DNA from: Dehalobacter sp. CP
GTDB lineage: Bacteria; Bacillota_B; Desulfitobacteriia; Desulfitobacteriales; Syntrophobotulaceae
Assembly (NCBI GenBank): GCA_009910795.1
Contig: VMEE01000083.1
Location: forward strand, 190,432-254,431
DNA: 64,000 nucleotides
Direction of reading: 5' to 3'
In this document: in pieces, positions 1 through 8,886 of the stretch
How the letters are laid out: every line of letters starts with the position of its first letter
Position numbering within the stretch: position 1 is the stretch's first letter
Notes under the pieces: generated by a model
Told to the model about the DNA's origin: nothing
Seen by the model: the letters and a program-made list of their open reading frames with translations, nothing else
Database searches by the model: none
Translations under genes and position numbers: made by a program

Positions 1-144
1 CAGAAACGAATGGGTATCATGCTTTATTGACAAGAAGGGCAGCCAGCATGATGATATTTGCTTAGGACTGAGTTGATGGTAATATTAGATGTAAGATGCA
101 GTTTTGATCCGTTTGAGTGGATCATAAATATAAAGGTGGAAGCG

Positions 145-975
145 ATGGGTATTGATTATTTTGATCAAATTTGGCAAACGAAAGATTCCAAAAGCAGTTA
201 TAAAGAAGGAAGCGCGGATTCCTGGGACAACAGGGTCGAAGAATTTACCGGCATCGAACCGGATGATAGAATTATGAAAATGATTGAGCTGCTTACCGTA
301 GAAAGAATGCTTCGAGAAGACAGCACTGTTCTGGATATCGGCTGCGGACCCGGCCGTTTTGCAGCGGAATTTGCCCAAAGAGCGAAAACCGTAACCGGTG
401 TGGATATTTCGCCGAAAATGCTGCGAACCGCCAGAGACTATGTGGCGGCCCGGGAACTTCAAAATGTTGATTTCATTGAGATGGACTGGCGGCAAGACGA
501 CTTGTTTGCAAGACAGTGGAATCAAAAGTTCAGCCTGGTAACGGCCATTATGTCTCCCGGCATTGACAGCAGGAAAAGCCTCGAGAAAATGATCGCAGTC
601 AGCAGTGAATATTGTTTTTTAAGTCATTTTGTTGAACGGCATGATTCCATTAGTGACGAACTGAAAAGACGGTTTCTTCCGCCCCATATGGAAGATGTAT
701 ACGGCAACAAAGGATTGTACTGCTGTTTCAATATTCTCTGGCTCAAAAAACTTTATCCTGAAATTACCTATATCGAGACAGCAAGGGAAAGTGTCCGCAC
801 ATTGGATGAAGCGAACCGTCATTACATCACCAGACTTGGCATGAAGACAGATTTGACTGATGAGCAAAAAGCAGACATCAGGAATTATATTCAAAGCAAA
901 GCAGAGAACGGGCTGATCAGAGAAACGGTCACAGGGAAGATTGCCTGTATTTATTGGAAAGCTGCAACCGTCTAG
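145..975 (+). CDS. SAM-dependent class I methyltransferase
   Basis: A 276-residue protein with a Rossmann-type S-adenosylmethionine site: motif I VLDIGCGPGRF at residues 62-72 and the acidic end of strand 2 at GVDISPKML (about 85-93). The substrate cannot be read from the sequence; the rest of the protein lacks a diagnostic small-molecule or RNA methylase motif. The ATG at 145 follows an AAAGGTGG ribosome binding site, so the in-frame codons upstream are not used. It stands alone, convergent with the ABC exporter at 1002-2787. The first 57 bases of the window hold no gene I can support. Confidence 0.8.
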   Translation: MGIDYFDQIWQTKDSKSSYKEGSADSWDNRVEEFTGIEPDDRIMKMIELLTVERMLREDSTVLDIGCGPGRFAAEFAQRAKTVTGVDISPKMLRTARDYVAARELQNVDFIEMDWRQDDLFARQWNQKFSLVTAIMSPGIDSRKSLEKMIAVSSEYCFLSHFVERHDSISDELKRRFLPPHMEDVYGNKGLYCCFNILWLKKLYPEITYIETARESVRTLDEANRHYITRLGMKTDLTDEQKADIRNYIQSKAENGLIRETVTGKIACIYWKAATV

Positions 976-1001
976 ATCCCCAAAATCAAAAAAGAGTTCG
1001 T

Positions 1002-1784
1002 TTATTGAATAAGCTTCTTTTTAACCATGACCAGCGGGAAAGGAAGCGTCAGCAGCGTAACGGCTAAGAGCCAGATGATATGGCCGGTGATTGCCGGAGT
1101 AACCTGTCCCAGAACCAATGGACGCACCGTTTCAACGGCATGGTACAGCGGCGTTAGCCACGGAAGAAAACGAATGGCGGCGGGCAGGCTTTCAATCGGG
1201 AAAAAGATCCCGGCAAACAGGAACATTGGAGAAATCAGCAGCGTAAAGAAATAGCCGAAAGAGTCATAATTGGGAGCGAGACTCGTCCAAATTAAAGAGA
1301 GATTGGAAAAGATGACGGACATGAGGATCAGGGGGACAAAGATGAGCAGGGCATACGGGGAGCGGACGATGCCGAACAAAGCGACGACAATAGAGAAAAC
1401 CGCACCGTAAAGAACGCCTTTGAACGTGCCGTACAGGATTTCGCCGAGGACGATGTCGTCCATGCTTACCGGCGTAACAACCATGCTGTGAAATATTTTC
1501 TCCTTGGACATCCGGGTATAGCTGTTGTAGGTCATTTCATAAGTCACAGCAAACATCGCTGAAGATGCGATCAGCCCCGGAGCCAGAAAATCAAGGTAGG
1601 AAAGCCCGTTGATCTGCGTAATATAAACGCCCAGACCAAAGCCCATGGCCCAGAGATAAAGCAGCGGCTCCAGAAAATTAAACATCAAATTGGCTTTCCA
1701 GGTTTTGCCGAAAACCTTCAGATTCCGCAGAAATACCTTGAAGGTCAGTACGGGGTTAAGATCAGGCATTTTTATTCTAATCAT
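1002..1784 (-). CDS. ABC-2 type permease, NodJ-like
   Basis: A 260-residue polytopic membrane protein of the ABC-2 exporter family. It has about six hydrophobic segments and a short amphipathic N-terminus (MIRIKMPDLNPV). The start at 1784 is set by GGAGGAAG just upstream; further in-frame codons upstream overlap the ATPase gene. It is the downstream partner of the ATPase at 1816-2787, with a 31-base gap, so the two make a NodIJ/DrrAB-type exporter. The exported substrate is unknown; in this family drugs, polysaccharides or lipooligosaccharides are typical. Confidence 0.85.
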   Translation of the reverse strand: MIRIKMPDLNPVLTFKVFLRNLKVFGKTWKANLMFNFLEPLLYLWAMGFGLGVYITQINGLSYLDFLAPGLIASSAMFAVTYEMTYNSYTRMSKEKIFHSMVVTPVSMDDIVLGEILYGTFKGVLYGAVFSIVVALFGIVRSPYALLIFVPLILMSVIFSNLSLIWTSLAPNYDSFGYFFTLLISPMFLFAGIFFPIESLPAAIRFLPWLTPLYHAVETVRPLVLGQVTPAITGHIIWLLAVTLLTLPFPLVMVKKKLIQ

Positions 1785-1815
1785 ATTCTTCCTCCATATC
1801 ATCAGTACGCTAATC

Positions 1816-2787
1816 CTACTCCTCAAACTGACTGCGCTTACCATGCAGCGTTTCGCCGGTTAACTTCAGAAAAACGTCTTCAAGGTTAGTGGGCCTCAGC
1901 CGTTGATAGCTGACAGGAAGGTGTTCACCGACAATTCTTTGATTCAGGTTGTCAGCCATGGCTGGTCCGTTATCAGAATAGAGGACCAGATCATCTCCAA
2001 TTTGTTGAAAAGATTTCCGCCACTCAGAGCTCCAGTGCAGGAGCTTATTTTGCATATCTGGACTTACCCCGAGTTCCAGCGCATATTGCCCGACATGCTT
2101 ATCAATAAGATCTTCCGGTACACCTTGCTCGAGAATTTTTCCCTGATTGATGATGATCAGTCGGTCGCAGAGATGACTGGCTTCTTCAAGATAGTGTGTT
2201 GTCAGCAGCATGGTCGTACCACTTTCTTTTAACTGCCGCAGACGCTGCCAGACCATATGACGGGCGTACGGATCAAGCCCGGTGGTTGGCTCATCGAGAA
2301 TCAATAGCTCCGGACGGTTGATCAACGCTCGTCCAATTGTCAGGCGTCGTTTCATGCCGCCGGACAGCTCGTCGACGACTGCATTGGCTTTACTTCGAAG
2401 ATCCATAAAGTCCAGGATTTCAAAAGCCCGTTCCCTGGCTATACTACGCGGCAGACGATAATAGGAGGCATAGACCAGCAGGTTTTCCAGAACCGTCAGT
2501 TCCGGGTCAAGGTTGTCTTCCTGGGCAACAACACCGAGACGTGCTTTAATTTCCCGGGAATGCTTCGAAACATCCTGGCTGAAAACCGTCAGATGGCCCT
2601 CTGTTCTCGGGGACAAGCCAAAGACCATTCTGGCTAGGGACGTTTTGCCGGCGCCGTTTGGACCAAGAAGTCCAAAACACTCTCCCTGCCGGACAGTAAA
2701 AGAGATATTGTCAACGGCAGTGAAATCTCCGAATCGTTTGGTTAGGTTTCCGGCTGAAATGATATCGGCTGGAAGAGAATAAGACAT
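1816..2787 (-). CDS. ABC transporter ATP-binding protein, NodI/DrrA-like
   Basis: A 323-residue ATPase. Walker A is GPNGAGKT at residues 42-49, the signature is LSGGM, and Walker B is LLILDEPTTGLDP, followed by the switch His in LLTTHYLEEA. The C-terminal extension after residue about 240 is typical of NodI/DrrA ATPases that work with a separate ABC-2 permease. The start at 2787 follows GGAGGT; the in-frame region upstream runs into the promoter zone of the divergent cobalamin leader. It is transcribed with the permease at 1002-1784. Confidence 0.88.
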   Translation of the reverse strand: MSYSLPADIISAGNLTKRFGDFTAVDNISFTVRQGECFGLLGPNGAGKTSLARMVFGLSPRTEGHLTVFSQDVSKHSREIKARLGVVAQEDNLDPELTVLENLLVYASYYRLPRSIARERAFEILDFMDLRSKANAVVDELSGGMKRRLTIGRALINRPELLILDEPTTGLDPYARHMVWQRLRQLKESGTTMLLTTHYLEEASHLCDRLIIINQGKILEQGVPEDLIDKHVGQYALELGVSPDMQNKLLHWSSEWRKSFQQIGDDLVLYSDNGPAMADNLNQRIVGEHLPVSYQRLRPTNLEDVFLKLTGETLHGKRSQFEE

Positions 2788-2932
2788 GAAGAGGTACCTC
2801 CGCGAATTGCTGTTCTTTTTTCCTAGCGTATCAAAAGGAAGGCGGAAGAGCAAGGCCGGGTCTGTGAAAATATCAAATATCATGTAGGGAGAAGGCAAGG
2901 AGAAGACTATATACTGTTCTGCAGATTGCGGG

Positions 2933-2961
2933 TGGACACGTTGTGCGTCTTCTGGTATAAT
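2933..2961 (+). promoter_or_regulatory. Promoter of the cobalamin leader
   Basis: TGGACA at 2933-2938, a 17-base spacer and TATAAT at 2956-2961, the latter extended by TG at 2953-2954. It predicts a transcript start near 2968, at the 5' edge of the cobalamin aptamer. Confidence 0.65.
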
Positions 2962-2967
2962 GGTATC

Positions 2968-3122
2968 GCTTAGGTTGCATTATTTTGCAATAATAGGGAA
3001 ACAGGTGAAATACCTGTACGGTCCCGCCGCCGTAAGGTGGAGCAAATTCAAAGTTGCCACTGTTTACAATGGGAAGGCTGAATTTGCTTTGAAACCGAGT
3101 CGGAAGACCTGCCTGAGCCATT
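2968..3122 (+). promoter_or_regulatory. Cobalamin riboswitch aptamer
   Basis: The segment carries the ordered landmarks of a B12 aptamer: GGGAAACAGGTGAAA near 2995-3010, the pairing CCTGT, GGTCCCGCC near 3022 in place of the usual GGCCCGCCACTG, and the 3' landmark GAGTCGGAAGACCTGCC near 3097-3113 (the family's GAGTCAGGAGACCTGCC). It leads into a terminator at 3205-3240 and then into cobB, so cobalamin is expected to reduce expression of the cobalamin genes by termination. The family assignment is firm; the exact 5' edge is approximate. Confidence 0.85.
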
Positions 3123-3204
3123 TTGCACTGTTTTCACGGAGGATGAAAGGTGTAGCATACGAATCATGCAGAAGTGTTTTGGACTGTTTGCAGATTGTGT
3201 AAGT

Positions 3205-3240
3205 AAAACCTCTTCCAACCGCCGGTTAGAGAGGTTTTTT
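3205..3240 (+). terminator. Riboswitch-controlled intrinsic terminator
   Basis: AAAACCTCT at 3205-3213 pairs with AGAGGTTTT at 3230-3238 and runs into a T tract. Its position between the aptamer and cobB makes it the likely expression platform. Confidence 0.8.
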
Positions 3241-3306
3241 GATGTCCATGGATGGACGAATGCCGCGATGCCAAGGACGGCAAGGAGCGGTGATGTCCAC
3301 GGACCA
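3241..3306. repeat. Fragment of the nested palindromic repeat family
   Basis: Three consecutive small palindromic units, GTCCATGGATGGAC, TGCCAAGGACGGCA and GTCCACGGAC, separated by GCGATG/GGAGCGGTGA. The middle part matches the interior of the element at 60045-60200 with few changes (for example CGCGATGCCA, GGCAAGGAGCG). It lacks clear outer arms, so it is a partial copy. It lies between the riboswitch terminator and cobB. Confidence 0.6.
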
Positions 3307-3337
3307 TCTCAGCTTCGATAGAAATGGAGAACAAGTC

Positions 3338-4711
3338 ATGAAAGCCGTTATTCCACGTATTATGTTTGCGGCTGCAGGCAGCAGCAGCGGCAAGACCACC
3401 ATCACCTGTGCGGTATTACAAGCTCTTCTGGAGCAAGGAGTTAATCCTGCTGCGTTTAAATGTGGGCCGGACTATATTGATCCGATGTTTCATACCGAAG
3501 TCATTGGGACAAAATCACGGAATCTGGATTTGTTTATGCTATCGGAAGAGGTATGCCGGTATTTGCTGGTCAAGAATTCCGAACAGTCACAAATCGCTGT
3601 TTTAGAAGGAGTAATGGGTTATTATGACGGGCTAGGCATTGGCAGTACCGTGGCAAGTTCTTACCATTTGGCTGCAGTAACGCAAACGCCTGTTATCCTT
3701 ATTGTCAATTGTGCCGGTTCAGCAATCTCAATTGCAGCCTTGATCCAAGGATTCTGCCATTTTAGACCGGACAACGGGATCAAGGGCGTTATTCTGAATA
3801 ATCTTACACCTTCCCTATACCCGCAGTATAAGGAAATGATCGAAAAAGAGACGGATATCCAGGTGGTCGGTTACTTTCCGAAGCTCAAAGAATGCGCGTT
3901 GGAAAGCAGGCATCTTGGATTAATTACAGCATCGGAAGTGGAAGACCTGCAGCAAAAAATGAAATTACTGGCCATACAGGCCAGAGAATCCATCGATCTG
4001 AAACAGCTGCTGCGTATTGCAGGCAGGGCCGCGGAAATAGACTATCATGAGGCCGGGATCGAGAGAATCTCTGCTGTTAAAGTCGCCGTAGCCAGAGATA
4101 AAGCCTTTTGTTTTTATTACCAGGACAGCCTCGACCTTTTGGAAACATTGGGAGCGGAACTGCAGTATTTTAGTCCGCTTGATGATCAAGCTGTACCGGA
4201 ATGTGACGGACTGATTCTCGGCGGTGGTTATCCGGAATTATATACCGGACAGCTGGCCGGGAATACATCGATGCTGGCAAGCATCAGGCATGTTCTCTCC
4301 AATAATACTCCCTGTATAGCTGAGTGCGGCGGGTTCATGTATTTATTGGAACGTATTGCTGACAAGGACGGCAAACCTTATCCAATGGCAGGATATTTAG
4401 AAGGGGATGCTGTACTGACGGATAAACTGAACCGTTTCGGTTATATTACACTGACGGCGCAAAAGGACAACTTGCTGTGCGACAAAGGCGGCAAGATTAA
4501 TGCGCATGAATTTCATTACTCTGATTCGACGGCCAATGGCGGCGGTTTTACGGCAGTCAATTCGTCCGGGAGCAGAACGTGGGACTGTATCCATGCCGAT
4601 GAGAACCTCGTCGCCGGTTACCCTCACCTTCATCTCTGGGGAAACTCTGAGTTTGCGCGTTCGTTTATCCGGAAATGCAGCGACTTTCAGGCTGCCAGGA
4701 TGGGTTCGTAA
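3338..4711 (+). CDS. cobB: Cobyrinic acid a,c-diamide synthase
   Basis: A 457-residue ATP- and glutamine-dependent amidase (CobB/CbiA) that amidates the a and c side chains of cobyrinic acid, giving the a,c-diamide. It has an N-terminal dethiobiotin-synthetase-like P-loop (AAAGSSSGKTT, residues 9-19) and a C-terminal class I glutaminase domain with LILGGGYPELY and the nucleophile Cys near residue 330 in AECGGFMYL. The start at 3338 follows ATGGAGA at a good distance; codons upstream lie in repeat-derived DNA. It is the first gene after the cobalamin riboswitch. Confidence 0.93.
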   Translation: MKAVIPRIMFAAAGSSSGKTTITCAVLQALLEQGVNPAAFKCGPDYIDPMFHTEVIGTKSRNLDLFMLSEEVCRYLLVKNSEQSQIAVLEGVMGYYDGLGIGSTVASSYHLAAVTQTPVILIVNCAGSAISIAALIQGFCHFRPDNGIKGVILNNLTPSLYPQYKEMIEKETDIQVVGYFPKLKECALESRHLGLITASEVEDLQQKMKLLAIQARESIDLKQLLRIAGRAAEIDYHEAGIERISAVKVAVARDKAFCFYYQDSLDLLETLGAELQYFSPLDDQAVPECDGLILGGGYPELYTGQLAGNTSMLASIRHVLSNNTPCIAECGGFMYLLERIADKDGKPYPMAGYLEGDAVLTDKLNRFGYITLTAQKDNLLCDKGGKINAHEFHYSDSTANGGGFTAVNSSGSRTWDCIHADENLVAGYPHLHLWGNSEFARSFIRKCSDFQAARMGS

Positions 4712-4824
4712 GACGTGCGTAAACAGGAAGAATTTGAATCATTTGCTGAATGGAACGATAGCTGATATAAAACGACAGCTGATATAAAGGGATATTTTTG
4801 TGAAAGGAAAGAGGCGGTGAGTAA

Positions 4825-5379
4825 ATGTTGGCTTTGGTCAGCGGAGGCGTTGCCAGCGGAAAGTCTGAAATAGCAGAAAACTTAGCTGTCAGTTTGAATA
4901 AAGGAAAAATGGCCTATATTGCAACAATGGCTGCCTCAGATGAAGAGTGCCGCAACCGGGTTGTCAAGCACCGTCGGATGCGGGACGGCAAAGGGTTCAA
5001 CACTTTTGAGTTTCCTTACGGACTTTCCGAGAAAATCCCTATTTTAAGCGGCTGCGATATCGCTTTACTCGAGTGCATGGGCAACCTGATTGCCAACGAA
5101 ATGTATTTGCAGGAGCGCAGCCCGCAGGATGCTATTGAATGCATTCGCAATGATATCCGGCTGCTAGCGGCGACCGTACCGAATACCGTCATCGTAACCA
5201 GTACGATATTTGAGGATTTCAAAGCCTATGATGATTTTACGGCCGGCTATATCCGTGTACTGGCTGAAATAAATTCGGCAATTGCCGTGGCTGCAGATGT
5301 CGTGATTGAATCCGTCTGCGCGATCCCGGTTATCCATAAAGGAATGAAGGAGCTTTCCGGTTATGAAAATCTTGTATGA
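4825..5379 (+). CDS. cobU: Adenosylcobinamide kinase / adenosylcobinamide-phosphate guanylyltransferase
   Basis: A 184-residue CobU-family protein. It phosphorylates adenosylcobinamide and then transfers GMP to make adenosylcobinamide-GDP. It shows the P-loop GGVASGKS (residues 7-14), His49 in VVKHRRMRD, which matches the guanylylated histidine of the family, and a C-terminal ADVVIESVCAIPVIHKG segment. It overlaps cobS by 17 bases, so the two are probably translationally coupled. A second, degenerate CobU-like gene lies just after cobS. Confidence 0.85.
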   Translation: MLALVSGGVASGKSEIAENLAVSLNKGKMAYIATMAASDEECRNRVVKHRRMRDGKGFNTFEFPYGLSEKIPILSGCDIALLECMGNLIANEMYLQERSPQDAIECIRNDIRLLAATVPNTVIVTSTIFEDFKAYDDFTAGYIRVLAEINSAIAVAADVVIESVCAIPVIHKGMKELSGYENLV

Positions 5380-6136
5380 ATCGTTTGTTGCAGCTTTTTC
5401 GATGTTTTCTAAAATTCCGATGCCTCAAATCGACTGGAACGAGAAGAATATGCGTTATTCTTTTATCTTCTTTCCTGTGGTCGGGGCTGTCATTGCCTTT
5501 GCTCTCTATTTCTTGTTTCTATTGTTGGAATATTTCGGATTCAGTCCCGTCTTTTTTGCTGCTGCAGCTGTGTTTGTTAACGTCATGATCACTGGCGGAG
5601 TTCACCTCGACGGTTATTGTGACACGACAGATGCCTTGAATTCCCATAAGGACCAAGAGGAAAAGCTTCGAATCCTTAAGGATCCTAATGTTGGAGCCTT
5701 CGCGCTTATCTATACGTCTGCTGTCCTTCTGCTGCAGTTTGCGGCGTGGTATGAGACCTATCTGAAACCGGACTTTTTCTTACTCGTTCTTGTTTCTTTT
5801 ATCCTGTCACGTTCGATGGCTGCTTTAGCGGTTGTCTCCTTTCCGTGTGCCAGAGATACAGGACTTGCTGCAATTTTTGCAGGTTATGCTTCGAAGAAAG
5901 CGGTAAGAATCATTAGTTGCTTTATGGCTTTATTATCGATTGCGATGATGCTGTATGTAAGTGTGATTATCGGGATCATTGCAGTTCTGTTTATTATGCT
6001 GTCCTTTTACTTATTTAACCTCATGGTTCAAAAACATTTTGGGGGTATAACCGGCGATCTGGCAGGCTTTTACATTGTAGTAAGCGAAACAGGAATACTT
6101 CTGATTTCGGCAATAGCAGGAGGCGTTATACTATGA
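5363..6136 (+). CDS. cobS: Adenosylcobinamide-GDP ribazoletransferase (cobalamin synthase)
   Basis: A 257-residue membrane protein of the CobS family that joins adenosylcobinamide-GDP to alpha-ribazole (phosphate). The family signature is clear at about residues 77-115: HLDGYCDTTDAL, then LRILKDPNVGAFA, the Mg-binding acidic cluster. Around it are several hydrophobic helices. The start overlaps the cobU 3' end and the stop overlaps the next gene by 4 bases, showing a tight operon. Confidence 0.92.
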   Translation: MKILYESFVAAFSMFSKIPMPQIDWNEKNMRYSFIFFPVVGAVIAFALYFLFLLLEYFGFSPVFFAAAAVFVNVMITGGVHLDGYCDTTDALNSHKDQEEKLRILKDPNVGAFALIYTSAVLLLQFAAWYETYLKPDFFLLVLVSFILSRSMAALAVVSFPCARDTGLAAIFAGYASKKAVRIISCFMALLSIAMMLYVSVIIGIIAVLFIMLSFYLFNLMVQKHFGGITGDLAGFYIVVSETGILLISAIAGGVIL

Positions 6137-6528
6137 TTTTGGTGATCGGAGGCGCTAGTCAGGGAAAATTAGAATTTGTCAGGAGCAAATGGGATATCGC
6201 TTCGGCAAACATTACGGACGGAGGGACTTGCAGCTTCGAAGAGGCTTTTCAGCGTCCGGTGCTTGACCATCTGCATCTGCTGATCAGACGTTTGCAGGAA
6301 GCCAGCCTTGATGCTCGGAAATTTATCGCTGACGGAATCGAGCAGCACCCTGGCATGATTCTGATTTGTGATGAATTAAGCTCAGCCGTGGTGCCGGTTT
6401 TAAAAGATGACCGGGAAATGCAGGAAACGACCGGGAGGGTCCTTTGCGCGGCCGCCCAGAAAGCGGCTAAGGTCTATCGTGTCTTCTGCTCCGTTCCGGT
6501 TCTGATTAAAGGTGAAGAGCATGACTAA
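6133..6528 (+). CDS. Short CobU-like protein with altered active site
   Basis: A 131-residue protein. The N-terminal MILVIGGASQGKLEF resembles a CobU P-loop but has Leu where the family has Ser/Thr after the Lys. The C-terminal half (ICDELSSAVVPVLKDDREMQETTGRVLCAAAQ, split here only by description) matches the CobU segment with the ExxxGxVP and GRVxxxxA pattern and ends in the VPVLIKG motif. The guanylylated histidine region is absent. It starts 4 bases inside cobS and ends 8 bases inside cobC. It may assist CobU or have a different role; the function is not established. Confidence 0.7.
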   Translation: MILVIGGASQGKLEFVRSKWDIASANITDGGTCSFEEAFQRPVLDHLHLLIRRLQEASLDARKFIADGIEQHPGMILICDELSSAVVPVLKDDREMQETTGRVLCAAAQKAAKVYRVFCSVPVLIKGEEHD

Positions 6529-7123
6529 GTTCCTGTACCTGATCCGGCATGGCAAGACGGAAGGAAATCTGAGACGCAAGTATATCGGAATTACGGATGA
6601 GCCTTTATGTGAACAGGGGATCTCCGAAATCCGTGAGTATATTGCTGCCGGCCACTATACGGCGGTTGAACATGTCTTTGTCAGTCCAAGGCTCCGCTGC
6701 CTTCAGACCAGGGAGCTGATCTATCCGGATATTCCTTATAGTACAATGCCCGAACTTGCGGAGTGCAGCTTCGGTATATTCGAAAACAAATCGTATGAAC
6801 AGCTGAGGGACCTTGCCGAGTACAAAAGCTGGATCGATGGCGGCGGGAAACAGCAAGTCCCGGGCGGGGAACAGCCGGAAATGTTCAGGTCCCGCTGCCT
6901 GGAAGGTTTTAACCGTGTGATGCAGGAAGTAGATGAAGCCGGAATCGAAAAGGCCGCACTGGTTATTCACGGCGGTACGATCATGATGCTGCTTGAGGCA
7001 TTTTCTCCCGAAGTATTTGATTTTTACCATTGGCAGATAAAGAACGGCGAAGGCTATCAGCTGACGATTGATCAGGCTTTATGGACCGAAAAGAAGAAGC
7101 TGGCGGCGATATCGAAGATCTAG
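6521..7123 (+). CDS. cobC: Histidine phosphatase, likely alpha-ribazole phosphatase
   Basis: A 200-residue phosphoglycerate-mutase-fold phosphatase. It has the catalytic LIRHGKTEGN near the N-terminus, the second histidine in ALVIHGGTIMM, and the acid/base region ECSFGIFENKSYEQL. In cobalamin operons this family removes the phosphate of alpha-ribazole 5'-phosphate or of cobalamin phosphate. The ATG at 6521 follows GGTGAAG. A second phosphatase-type gene (9947) occurs in the same cluster, so which one takes this step in vivo is open. Confidence 0.8.
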   Translation: MTKFLYLIRHGKTEGNLRRKYIGITDEPLCEQGISEIREYIAAGHYTAVEHVFVSPRLRCLQTRELIYPDIPYSTMPELAECSFGIFENKSYEQLRDLAEYKSWIDGGGKQQVPGGEQPEMFRSRCLEGFNRVMQEVDEAGIEKAALVIHGGTIMMLLEAFSPEVFDFYHWQIKNGEGYQLTIDQALWTEKKKLAAISKI

Positions 7124-7210
7124 GGGATAAGAATATAAAGGTCCGAAGTTGATCGCCCGCTTGTTTTGGTAATGACGAAATCGATGAAATGATAAAGAAG
7201 TTGGTATTGA

Positions 7211-8176
7211 ATGATTACACTTTATGCTTTAGTGACAGGTTATATTTTGGATTTGATTTTTGGTGATCCTCCCTGGCTGCCTCATCCGGTCCGCTGGATC
7301 GGTTCGCTGATTGCCGGAGGAGATAAATACCTGCACCGGATCAGTTGCAGGACGGACCGAAGCCAGTATTGGTGCGGGGTACTGCTGACTGTTACCATTG
7401 TTACGGTGACATTTCTCGTGCCGCTGGGCCTATTGTATTTGTTGAATAGCATCAGCCCGCTGCTGGGGTTTATGGCCGAGGCTTTGATGTGTTATCAGAT
7501 TCTGGCTACGAAGTCGCTGAAAGCTGAGAGCATGAAGGTCTATGATGCCCTGCAGAAGAACGATATCATGGAAGCCCGTTATCAATTATCCTGGATTGTC
7601 GGCCGGGACACGGAGAACTTGAACAGCTCCCAGGTAGCGAAAGGCGCTGTGGAAACCGTGGCCGAAAATCTTTCCGACGGCGTTATCGCGCCGATGCTTT
7701 TCATTCTGGTTGGCGGAGCCCCCTTGGGCTTTTTGTATAAAGCGGTCAATACGCTGGACTCGATGATTGGCTATAAAAATGACAAATATCTTTATTTTGG
7801 CCGGTTTGCGGCCAAACTGGATGATGTCGCCAATTATCTTCCGGCCAGAATTTCTGCCTATTTGATGCTCCTGGCTGTTTTTTTGACCCGTTATGATTTC
7901 AAAGATGCCCTGAGAATCTACCGGCGTGACCGTCATAATCATACCAGTCCGAATTCCGCCCACACTGAAGCCGTTTGCGCCGGGGCCCTTAATGTTCAAC
8001 TCGCCGGAAGCAATTCTTACTTTGGCAAGCTGGTGGTTAAGCCGACGATCGGTGACCCGATCCGGGAGATCGAGGCTGAAGACATCCGCCGCGCCAACAA
8101 GCTGATGATTGCGACGTCGCTTGTCGGCCTGATTCTGGGGTCCGCTGTTAGAGCCGCTATTGCGCAGTTTGGCTGA
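7211..8176 (+). CDS. cbiB: Adenosylcobinamide-phosphate synthase
   Basis: A 321-residue membrane protein of the CbiB/CobD family that attaches (R)-1-amino-2-propanol (phosphate) to adenosylcobyric acid. Family features are the N-terminal DLIFGDPPWLPHPVRWIG, the central VETVAENLSDGVIAPM and the C-terminal RDRHNHTSPNSAHTEA motif. It is separated by 87 bases from cobC and followed by a 0.7 kb gap with palindromic repeats before cobD. Confidence 0.92.
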   Translation: MITLYALVTGYILDLIFGDPPWLPHPVRWIGSLIAGGDKYLHRISCRTDRSQYWCGVLLTVTIVTVTFLVPLGLLYLLNSISPLLGFMAEALMCYQILATKSLKAESMKVYDALQKNDIMEARYQLSWIVGRDTENLNSSQVAKGAVETVAENLSDGVIAPMLFILVGGAPLGFLYKAVNTLDSMIGYKNDKYLYFGRFAAKLDDVANYLPARISAYLMLLAVFLTRYDFKDALRIYRRDRHNHTSPNSAHTEAVCAGALNVQLAGSNSYFGKLVVKPTIGDPIREIEAEDIRRANKLMIATSLVGLILGSAVRAAIAQFG

Positions 8177-8256
8177 TAGTATTTCTGTTTAGCGGGGGCA
8201 AAATATATTGCAGCTGTTATGTTATCCTGTAAGAAGCGAAATGCTCTTTGGGGCAG

Positions 8257-8360
8257 GTCTGTGAGTCACAATACCGCTTTTCGGCTGTTGTGCCCTCCGT
8301 GGCACAAAAAGCCGCGCTCCGCCTCGTGCTCCGCTTAGCGCGGAACTGTGACTCCCAGAC
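8257..8360. repeat. Nested palindromic repeat, copy A
   Basis: Outer arms GTCTGTGAGTCACA (8257-8270) and TGTGACTCCCAGAC (8347-8360) pair with one mismatch. Inside, TTTTCGGCTGTTGTGCC is followed by CTCCGT and GGCACAAAAAGCC, a second palindrome, then GCGCTCCG and a GCGG tract. The core matches copies at 8661, 26721, 59795 and 60045. No open reading frame is associated. Confidence 0.7.
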
Positions 8361-8430
8361 TGGTCTTAAGAGTGGGAGACTTTAGCGGCTCAAGAAGCAC
8401 TGTCAAACTTAATAAGCAGGTTTACTTTGC

Positions 8431-8656
8431 CTTCCGTAGCCTTCCGTAGCTAGCTTCTTTATGACTTGCTCCTTGTATCAGTACCTTCTAAGCATTGTTA
8501 CTTCTGAGCGCAACGCTCTACATCGTGCTTCACATGGCGGCAATTAGGACTTTAGACTTGTGCTTGCCAACAAAGCGAGGAATACCAGCTGAGACAGGAT
8601 AAGGGGACTTAATGTATTTGCTATCTTTCCTGAACTTTCTACAAAACTTTCTACAG
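8431..8656. other. Non-coding stretch with short tandem duplications
   Basis: The gap between cbiB and cobD (8177-8886) has no supported gene. Besides the two palindromic repeats it contains perfect short tandem duplications: CTTCCGTAGC twice (8431-8450), AACTTTCTACA twice (8633-8655), and further on CTATAGAT(C/T)AGAAC twice (8781-8808). Confidence 0.6.
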
Positions 8657-8660
8657 ATTA

Positions 8661-8763
8661 GCGTATCTTCGTAACCGACCTGACAAGCGGAACATGGATG
8701 TGGAGCGCGGCTTTTTGCGCCAAGGAGGGCGCAATAGCCGAAAAGGCGGTTACGAAGATACGC
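8661..8763. repeat. Nested palindromic repeat, copy B
   Basis: Perfect 17-base outer arms (GCGTATCTTCGTAACCG at 8661-8677 and its complement at 8747-8763) enclose GCGCGGCTTTTTGCGCC, AAGGA and GGGCGCAATAGCCG. The inner core is shared with the other copies while the outer arms are unique to this one, yet fully complementary. Confidence 0.7.
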
Positions 8764-8886
8764 GAGCCACAGAATAAAATCTATAGATCAGAACCTATAG
8801 ATTAGAACCTACATATTTACCCCAAGAATAATCTCAAACTTTAGACAAACTTAGGCTACAAATACGACAGAGACAGGTGAGAGCAG

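Noticed and set aside
1..57. End of an upstream gene
   Set aside because: A frame stops at base 30 but only nine codons are visible, too few to support a call.
8177..8886. A second cobalamin riboswitch before cobD
   Set aside because: None of the aptamer landmarks is present; the gap holds palindromic repeats instead.
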